From: Armatimonadota bacterium
GTDB lineage: Bacteria; Armatimonadota; Fimbriimonadia; Fimbriimonadales; ATM1
DNA: 10,393 nucleotides
Direction of reading: 5' to 3'
Assembly: GCA_013816225.1 (NCBI GenBank)
Contig: JACDEQ010000056.1
Span: forward strand, 1 to 10,393
Part shown: positions 5,625 through 10,393 of the stretch, piece by piece
Layout of the letters: every line of letters starts with the position of its first letter
How positions within the stretch are numbered: position 1 is the stretch's first letter
The notes under the pieces: generated by a model
Database searches by the model: none
Seen by the model: the letters and a program-made list of their open reading frames with translations, nothing else
What the model was told of the DNA's origin: nothing
Translations under genes and position numbers: made by a program

Positions 5625-7187
5625 TTAGCCCCTAAAGCGCCACGACGCCTCGTCGACCGACGAGGTCCACGGGTACACAAAGATCGTTCCTGTCGTCTTG
5701 TACAGGATGCGCATTTTAATAACGTTGCCCGGGCCTACATACTGGGCAGGGTCGGGAACGTCGAGTGTTCGCACGGTATCTGGGTCTCCACCGCTGCCTA
5801 TCGGGTTGAAGGTGTCAAGCCTCGTCCAAGTGCTTGTCGAATAGTTGAAAGCCTCCACAATTTGGCGCGTAACACTCGTCGAGGACCTCGATTCGACGAC
5901 CACTGTGAGTTCCGTGGGAGTGTTCGACGGTCCCGTGGTTTCGTAGACTACCTCGATGGGATCCTGGTTGTTCGAAAACACTGGGCCCGGCCTCATGACC
6001 ATGTACGTGTCGTCGCTGTTGCCTACCTGCGGCAAGGCGCCGGACAACACACGTCCACGGTTCATGTGGTACGAGGTGGGACGCAACTTGATCGGTCCGT
6101 CGACACAGAAGCTTGTTCCCGTTAAATTGATCGTGTAGTTGCCGACGTTCCCTGAGCCGGAAGTCCATGAACTTAGCGGGCTGCCCGCGCCTGGGCCATC
6201 CGGCGCGCGTTCTGTGTTGAACGGTTCGTCCAACCAAATGTCGCCGCCGGTGCTTCGCGCGTCAGCGTCCCACCTCGAGATTGAAATGTAATAAATGCCG
6301 GGTTCGGTCACGAAGGTCGATGAGAGTGCGGACCAAACTCCCGTGCCGTTCGGCTCGTCGTCGTTGAAAGCCACGCCAATCCCATCGGCCTTGAACAAAA
6401 AGAGCTGTGTATCGAAATTAACCGACCCCACCAAGGACGCGCTGAACGCGGCCGGGTTATCGATCATGATGCAGAACGTATCCACATCATTCGAGCCGGA
6501 GATCGAGCCCACGATCATGTTCAGCGGGCCGGAACCGGCCGTCTCCTGGCCGGGGAGCAGGCTGGGCGCATCGATGAACTCGTTCCAGATACCGACTGGA
6601 GGTGGCGGGGGCGGTTCGCCCTGGGTGCCGACGTCTGCTCCCGTGAGCGCGATCGTGTACGGTCCCGCTGGCGTGGGCTCTAGAGTCCAAAATGACAGCG
6701 GGCCGGGCGCGCCGGGACCGTCGGGTGAGCGCTCCGTGTTGGCAGGCGAGTTCAGCCATATGAGCTCGTCCGCCGCGGTTTTGGGGTCCCTGTTGTAGTG
6801 GGTTATCGCAATAAAGTAGATGCCCGGTTGCGTGACGAATGTAGAGGTAATGCGGGACTGCCGGCTGCCACCTACGGGGTCGTCGTCATTGTGGGTGACT
6901 CCGTTTCCATTTTCGTCGAAAAGAAAAAGCTGCGTGTCCAAGCCCGAGCCGCCGACGGTGGTAGCTGAAAATGCGGCTTCGTCGCTGATGCTGATGCGGT
7001 AGACGTCGATCCCGTCCGTTTCGAGTGCGCCCTGGATTGCGTCGAGCGAGCCCGAGTTTCCGATCGTGTCCTGGCCGGGCAAAACGCCGATGGCGTCGCC
7101 GGAAGACCCCGATCCCTCGATCCACGTATAGGCGTGTCCCGCTGCGACAGCGAGTCCGCAAACGATCGATAGTGCCAGTTTCCACAT
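5625..7187 (-). CDS. Secreted protein with two pre-peptidase (PPC)-like domains and a C-terminal beta domain
   Basis: The 520-residue product starts with a signal peptide (MWKLALSIVCGLAVAAGHAY, probable cleavage around 17-20). Two related beta domains follow, at about 22-185 and 200-357. Each has the same landmarks: LPGQ, a D-V-D type strand (DGIDVYRISI; SNDVDTFCIMI), DTQLFLF, NDD, STFVT-PGIY, and TERSPDGPG or TERAPDGPG. They are joined by a proline run at 192-197. The C-terminal part (363-520) is a different, Ser/Thr-rich beta domain ending in YPWTSSVDEASWRF. The repeats resemble PPC-type domains. No catalytic motif is visible, so an extracellular binding or structural role is inferred. A longer frame reaches 7211, but ATG 7187 has a near-perfect ribosome binding site and a standard signal peptide, so it is preferred. 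Confidence 0.88.
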   Translation of the reverse strand: MWKLALSIVCGLAVAAGHAYTWIEGSGSSGDAIGVLPGQDTIGNSGSLDAIQGALETDGIDVYRISISDEAAFSATTVGGSGLDTQLFLFDENGNGVTHNDDDPVGGSRQSRITSTFVTQPGIYFIAITHYNRDPKTAADELIWLNSPANTERSPDGPGAPGPLSFWTLEPTPAGPYTIALTGADVGTQGEPPPPPPVGIWNEFIDAPSLLPGQETAGSGPLNMIVGSISGSNDVDTFCIMIDNPAAFSASLVGSVNFDTQLFLFKADGIGVAFNDDEPNGTGVWSALSSTFVTEPGIYYISISRWDADARSTGGDIWLDEPFNTERAPDGPGAGSPLSSWTSGSGNVGNYTINLTGTSFCVDGPIKLRPTSYHMNRGRVLSGALPQVGNSDDTYMVMRPGPVFSNNQDPIEVVYETTGPSNTPTELTVVVESRSSTSVTRQIVEAFNYSTSTWTRLDTFNPIGSGGDPDTVRTLDVPDPAQYVGPGNVIKMRILYKTTGTIFVYPWTSSVDEASWRFRG

Positions 7188-7193
7188 AAAAAA

Positions 7194-7200
7194 CCTCCTC
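7194..7200 (-). promoter_or_regulatory. Strong ribosome binding site of the two-domain secreted protein
   Basis: GAGGAGG on the minus strand, then six T residues, then the ATG at 7187. This is the best Shine-Dalgarno in the window. It shows the chosen start is internal to the longer open frame that begins at 7211. Confidence 0.85.
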
Positions 7201-7419
7201 ATAATAACCATAGATAAAGAACGGTGCTAAGTTTATCCAATAACCAACGCGAAATGACGGGTCGTCGCCCAAAGCGGGGTCGAGAGGCATATATCCACTT
7301 CGACGCGTAGATTTCTGACGTCGCTCCGCTCCGATCCGAATGACGGACGGCAGAAGCCGCGGGTTAGTTCACGTACGAAATGTGTGAGAAAAGAGCGCCA
7401 TGAGGCGTAAGTACTGGTA

Positions 7420-7680
7420 GTGGACACTTGGCTCATTGCGGTGCTGGCACTGATGGCTTTGGTAGGTGCATTGTTTTTGTGCCTTGCACTGCTGCTGATG
7501 TTCTTCATGTGGCTACTTGCTCCGTTGCGGCCTCAGTTCAACACGTGGCTCTACGGCATCAAGGCCAAGCTACCGAAGCTTCCAGAAATGCCGCGGCGGA
7601 TCGAACGGCGAGAACCGATGGTGCTCGACCTCGACATTCGGGACAAGGACTGGTCGGAACCGATAACCGGGCCGCACTAA
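7420..7680 (+). CDS. Small single-pass membrane protein, unknown function
   Basis: The frame opens with a GTG at 7420 and gives 86 residues. Residues 4-34 are almost wholly hydrophobic (LIAVLALMALVGALFLCLAL, then LLMFFMWLLAP), long enough for one membrane helix. A basic, proline-rich segment (KAKLPKLPEMPRRIERREP, 48-66) follows, and an acidic tail (LDLDIRDKDWSE, 69-80) completes it. I recognise no family. The start is weakly supported: GAGG at 7402-7405 is 14 bases away, and a TAG stop ends on the first base of the GTG. An in-frame ATG at 7453 would remove part of the helix. The composition of a clean membrane helix plus charged tail argues that it is real. It converges on the HAD gene, with 4 bases between the stop codons. 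Confidence 0.62.
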   Translation: MDTWLIAVLALMALVGALFLCLALLLMFFMWLLAPLRPQFNTWLYGIKAKLPKLPEMPRRIERREPMVLDLDIRDKDWSEPITGPH

Positions 7681-7684
7681 CTCA

Positions 7685-8473
7685 CTAACGTCGCCAGTTC
7701 TTCGCCACGGCCTTGCTGCCCTCGATCTCTGGGTTGTCCGCATAGGCCGGCCGCTCGTGTCCCAGCCAATCCACAACTTCCCATAGGTTGAAAGCGACAG
7801 CGTCGGGCTGTGGGCCGGAGCCAGGGTTCGTTTCCATCGCCTTATTGACCCAAATGGAATGCCAGCCTGCGTTCTTCGAGCCCTGAACGTCATGCTCGAA
7901 AGCGTTGCCGACAAATAGCATTTCGTCGTGCTCGAAACCACTTAAACGACGGGCCTCGTCGAAGATTTCTTGGTGAGGCTTGCCAAGTTTGTATTCCCCC
8001 TCGATTAGGATATGATCGAAGTACTCGCCGATTCCCAGAGTCTCGATTTCTTGGCGCTGAACGTCGGCCGGGCCATTCGTGATCAGCCCCAGGATGTACT
8101 TGGATTTTAGGAATTCCAATACTTCGTGCGTTTCCTGAAATGGCTCCAGCGAAGCGTCCCGCAGTTCTGCGTAGCGCGCGCTGAGTTTAGTGGCCAGTTG
8201 GTCGCTGGGGCAGCCCAGGCTGGTCAGCACGCGCCGCATGTGCTCGGTCCTCGTAGGCTCGCCGCTTTCCAAATAGCGCTCGTACCAACTGTCGGTCTTG
8301 ATTTCAGGCGAGAAGGTCGAAAATACGTTCCGCCAAGCCTCTATTGCCTTATCGGGATCGCACTCCAATGGAGCCTCTTCGAATGCCTGTCGCAGCCCAC
8401 GCCGAGAAGCTGACCAGTAGGCGCAGAGGGTGTCGTCCAGATCGAAGAATATGGCTCGGATTTGCTGTTTCAT
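7685..8473 (-). CDS. HAD family hydrolase (subfamily IA-like phosphatase)
   Basis: This 262-residue cytoplasmic protein is a haloacid dehalogenase superfamily hydrolase, which uses an aspartate nucleophile to cleave phosphate esters. Motif I is FFDLDDTL, with nucleophile Asp11 and acid/base Asp13. Motif II is LITNG, with Thr132. The motif III lysine is Lys165 in KLGKPHQEIF. Motif IV is FVGNAFEHDVQGSKNAG, where Asn190 stands in the place of the more usual Asp and Asp195 is kept. The helical cap between motifs I and II (roughly 20-110) points to subfamily I. The substrate cannot be told from sequence. It is the second gene after trpS, with only 13 bases between them, so it is probably cotranscribed. 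No clear Shine-Dalgarno is visible. Residues 240-262 extend beyond the usual core. Confidence 0.92.
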   Translation of the reverse strand: MKQQIRAIFFDLDDTLCAYWSASRRGLRQAFEEAPLECDPDKAIEAWRNVFSTFSPEIKTDSWYERYLESGEPTRTEHMRRVLTSLGCPSDQLATKLSARYAELRDASLEPFQETHEVLEFLKSKYILGLITNGPADVQRQEIETLGIGEYFDHILIEGEYKLGKPHQEIFDEARRLSGFEHDEMLFVGNAFEHDVQGSKNAGWHSIWVNKAMETNPGSGPQPDAVAFNLWEVVDWLGHERPAYADNPEIEGSKAVAKNWRR

Positions 8474-8486
8474 AGGTTGTGCGGAA

Positions 8487-9479
8487 CTAAGGTAATCCCA
8501 TCGCTATTCGGACTTCCTTCATCGTTTCCGATGCGACTGCTCGCGCCTTTTCTGCGCCCGCCGCTAATATATCTACGACGTGGCCGCGATCTTGTTCCAA
8601 CACACGCCTGCGCGCCCGAATGGGCGCTAGGGCCTCGTTCACACTCTCGATACACTCGCGTTTGTTTTGCACACAGCCTCGCAGACCCTGTCGGCACTCT
8701 TCGAGCGCTAACACATAGTTCGGATTGTAGACGGTGTGTAAATCACAGACGGCACAACCTTCCGGATGTCCCGGATCATCTTTTCGAATCTTTAACGGGT
8801 CGGTAAACGCCTTCATGATTTTCATTGCCGTTTCGTCCGGGGTGTCGGCGATATAGATGGCGTTGTCGTAGCTCTTGCTCATCTTCCGCCCGTCCATGCC
8901 CATCATCGATGGCGTTTCGCTAAGGACGTTCTGAATTTCGGGGAACACGTTTCCGAATAGGTAATTAAATCGTCGGCCGATCTCGCGGGTCAGTTCTAGG
9001 TGGGGAACCTGGTCTTTGCCGACCGGAACCCCGTAAGGCTTGTACAGGAGGATATCGGCAGCCTGCAGCACCGGATAGCCGAGCAAACCATGGCTTGCAT
9101 CGGCGTACCCGGTCAAGAGCTCCCGCTTCTCCTTATAAGTCGGCACGCGTTCCAGCCACCCCAGAGGTGTGCACATGCTGAAAAGCAGATAAAGCTCGGC
9201 GTGTTCCTTAACCTGAGACTGCAGGAAGATTGCGCTTCTATCCGGGTCGATGCCGGCGGCAAGGTAGTCCGTTGCGACGCCGATCGAATTCTCGTAAATC
9301 TCGCCCGAATGATCGATCATCGTCGTGAGCGCATGCCAATCCACTACGCAGCAAAAGAGATCGTATTCTTCTTGAAGGTTAACCCAATTGCGCAAAGCTC
9401 CCTCTAGGTTGCCTAGATGGAGCTTTCCCTGCGTCGGCTGCATGCCGCTAAGGAGACGTTTGCGAGACACGCGCTTCAT
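8487..9479 (-). CDS. trpS: Tryptophan--tRNA ligase (TrpRS)
   Basis: This class I aminoacyl-tRNA synthetase charges tRNA-Trp with tryptophan in the cytoplasm. The 330-residue length is normal for bacterial TrpRS. The ATP-binding HIGH-type motif is HLGN at 21-24 within SGMQPTQGKLHLGN. The second signature is KMSKS at 199-203 (GMDGRKMSKSYDNAI). Further TrpRS landmarks are GYPVLQAADILLYK at 134-147 and VGKDQVPHLELTREI at 153-167. Cysteines at 242, 245, 262 and 269 surround DPGHPEGCAVC and CRQGLRGCVQNK. This is close to, but not the same as, the iron-sulfur motif of Thermotoga TrpRS. ATG 9479 has no evident Shine-Dalgarno. The leader upstream contains a hairpin with a U-rich tract, which may control the trpS-HAD unit. 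Confidence 0.96.
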   Translation of the reverse strand: MKRVSRKRLLSGMQPTQGKLHLGNLEGALRNWVNLQEEYDLFCCVVDWHALTTMIDHSGEIYENSIGVATDYLAAGIDPDRSAIFLQSQVKEHAELYLLFSMCTPLGWLERVPTYKEKRELLTGYADASHGLLGYPVLQAADILLYKPYGVPVGKDQVPHLELTREIGRRFNYLFGNVFPEIQNVLSETPSMMGMDGRKMSKSYDNAIYIADTPDETAMKIMKAFTDPLKIRKDDPGHPEGCAVCDLHTVYNPNYVLALEECRQGLRGCVQNKRECIESVNEALAPIRARRRVLEQDRGHVVDILAAGAEKARAVASETMKEVRIAMGLP

Positions 9480-9496
9480 TATGCCGCATCGACCTT

Positions 9497-9552
9497 AAAT
9501 AGAAACGGGCCCACGGCTTTGGGAACGCTCTGCGGTACGTGCGTGAGCCCGT
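9497..9552 (-). terminator. Terminator-like hairpin in the trpS leader (candidate attenuator)
   Basis: On the minus strand ACGGGCTCAC (9552-9543) pairs with GTGGGCCCGT (9514-9505) over 10 positions with one U-G wobble, and TTCTATTT follows (9504-9497). It ends 17 bases before the trpS ATG. No minus-strand gene lies upstream inside the window for it to terminate, since the next gene is divergent. This makes a leader attenuator more likely than an ordinary 3' terminator. Confidence 0.5.
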
Positions 9553-9592
9553 ATGATTAAAGACCTACACCGCAGCTTTTCGAGTTGGGCTC
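9543..9592 (-). promoter_or_regulatory. Candidate antiterminator pairing in the trpS leader
   Basis: GAGCCC (minus strand, 9592-9587) is exactly complementary to GGGCTC (9550-9545), which is the 5' arm of the terminator hairpin. The two pairings cannot form together. A third pair, CTGCGGTGT (9575-9567) with GTACCGCAG (9538-9530), has seven standard pairs and two wobbles. It interleaves with the terminator stem and would form a pseudoknot with it. Confidence 0.38.
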
Positions 9593-9703
9593 GCCTAACC
9601 GGCGCAACTTAGCTCCAATGATAACCGATCTATCGTCTCCGAGCATGTCCTAATTTGTGCGTACAACCTTGGTACGCCCCGTTAGGTAGAGTCGCTTTGC
9701 TGA

Positions 9704-10393
9704 ATGTACCACGATTTCCAACATTTCTTGCGGGAGCTCGATTCGCGGGGCGAGCTTAGGAAGGTCAAGGCGCCGTTAAGCCCGGACCTCGAAATAACGG
9801 AGGTCGCGGACCGATGCATGAAGATGCCAGGCGGCGGCCCCGCTCTTCTAATCGAAAACCCAACAGGCTATGACATACCGGTTGCCATCAACACGATGGG
9901 ATCGAGGATGCGCATGGCCTTGGCGCTCGGTGTCGAGGATGTTGAGGAAATAGCCGCAGAGCTTATCGACTTGCTCAAGCCCGACATCCCCGCAAAGCTC
10001 ACCGAAAAGCTCAAGCTGATAGCGAAGCTCGGAAGATTCGCAAAGGTTCCTCCGAAGACGGTTAGCTCGGGGATCTGTCAAGAGGTAGTCCTTGAGGGCA
10101 AAGAGGTCCACCTTACGAAACTGCCCATTCTGAGGTGTTGGCCCGAAGATGCGGGCCCGTTTATCACGCTCCCGCTCGTATTCACCCACGATCCGAATAC
10201 CGGGAAGCGCAACGTGGGCATGTACCGAATGCAGGTGTACGACAGGAACACGACAGGCATGCACTGGCAGATGCACAAAGTCGGCGCGGAGCATATGAAG
10301 CTGGCCGCGGAGAATCGAAAGCACATTGAGGTCGCCGTCGCGCTCGGCGGCGATCCTGCGTACACCTTTTCCGCGATTTCCCCACTTCCACCC
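9704..10393 (+). CDS. UbiD family decarboxylase, N-terminal part (cut by window edge)
   Basis: UbiD-family enzymes use prenylated FMN to add or remove carboxyl groups on aromatic or unsaturated acids, as in ubiquinone and menaquinone synthesis. The 230 residues present start at ATG 9704 and run off the right edge. The N-terminus (FQHFLRELDSRGELRKVKAP) and LEITEVADR at 29-37 are typical. The strongest evidence is the block KRNVGMYRMQVYDRNTTGMH at 168-187 with WQMHKVGAEH after it. Asn170, Arg175 and His191 there are the likely metal and cofactor contacts by analogy with fungal Fdc1. The segment VAVALGGDPAYTFSAISPLP follows at 210-229. The downstream catalytic acids are outside the window. The substrate is unknown: menaquinone precursor is possible, but no men/mqn or ubi neighbour, and no UbiX, is visible. 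The Shine-Dalgarno is weak. Confidence 0.93.
   Translation, partial: MYHDFQHFLRELDSRGELRKVKAPLSPDLEITEVADRCMKMPGGGPALLIENPTGYDIPVAINTMGSRMRMALALGVEDVEEIAAELIDLLKPDIPAKLTEKLKLIAKLGRFAKVPPKTVSSGICQEVVLEGKEVHLTKLPILRCWPEDAGPFITLPLVFTHDPNTGKRNVGMYRMQVYDRNTTGMHWQMHKVGAEHMKLAAENRKHIEVAVALGGDPAYTFSAISPLPP

Noticed and set aside
7222..7230. A CIRCE-like half site (TTAGCACCG on the minus strand) upstream of the two-domain secreted protein
   Set aside because: Only seven of nine bases match one half, and the partner half nine bases away matches about four of nine. A real CIRCE has two well-kept halves.
9519..9543. T-box riboswitch for trpS, because the minus strand contains GTACCGC followed by GCGTTCCC
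   Set aside because: The defining AGGGUGG part before ACCGC is missing, including the UGGN that pairs with the tRNA acceptor end. I also cannot find a Stem I with a UGG specifier.
9557..9646. A 29-codon leader peptide upstream of trpS on the minus strand
   Set aside because: It has no convincing Shine-Dalgarno and no Trp codon, so I do not annotate it as a gene. It is mentioned only with the leader finding.
9848..10324. A 158-codon open frame antisense to the UbiD-family gene
   Set aside because: The plus-strand frame carries the UbiD signature throughout, and the antisense product shows no recognisable motif.
1..10393. CRISPR arrays, insertion sequences, integrases, toxin-antitoxin pairs or phage genes
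   Set aside because: I saw no regularly spaced repeats, transposase or integrase motifs, terminal inverted repeats or toxin-antitoxin pairs. The genes are ordinary chromosomal ones.

Overview
The window reads as ordinary chromosomal DNA from a diderm (Gram-negative type) bacterium of moderate to high GC. Supporting signs are an intact apolipoprotein N-acyltransferase (Lnt), bacterial-type promoters, a CCA-encoding tRNA-Pro and housekeeping genes. I see no phage, IS or plasmid functions. The secreted protein with two pre-peptidase-type domains and a beta-rich C-terminal domain is of a style I associate with Armatimonadota and Planctomycetota. That placement is tentative.

Layout. The left edge (1-1113, minus) holds the N-terminal 371 residues of a secreted or membrane-anchored M1-peptidase-like protein. 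It is divergent from hrcA (1146-2177, plus), the heat-shock repressor, which here has no grpE/dnaK/dnaJ beside it. hrcA runs tail-to-tail into lnt. lnt follows a histidine-phosphatase gene on the minus strand, so the order on the transcript is phosphatase then lnt. A tRNA-Pro(CGG) gene with a clear promoter lies upstream at 4431-4507.

The middle holds a membrane-anchored helical protein (4595-5080, plus), which overlaps the 3' end of yajQ (5067-5561, minus). Then comes the two-domain secreted protein (5625-7187, minus) with a near-perfect ribosome binding site. A small membrane protein (7420-7680, plus) converges on a two-gene minus-strand unit made of trpS and a HAD-family phosphatase (9479 down to 7685). 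The right edge starts a UbiD-family decarboxylase (9704 to the edge, plus), divergent from trpS.

The most interesting signal is upstream of trpS. A hairpin followed by a U-rich tract, plus two further inverted-repeat pairings that interleave or compete with it, suggests a transcription attenuator or pseudoknot leader. TrpS itself has a four-cysteine pattern that resembles, but rearranges, the [4Fe-4S] motif known from Thermotoga TrpRS. The yajQ promoter is placed so that its transcript should begin at or within a couple of bases of the GTG start, which would make it nearly leaderless. It shares its core sequence with the tRNA-Pro promoter. I did not find a clearly undescribed multi-gene system.
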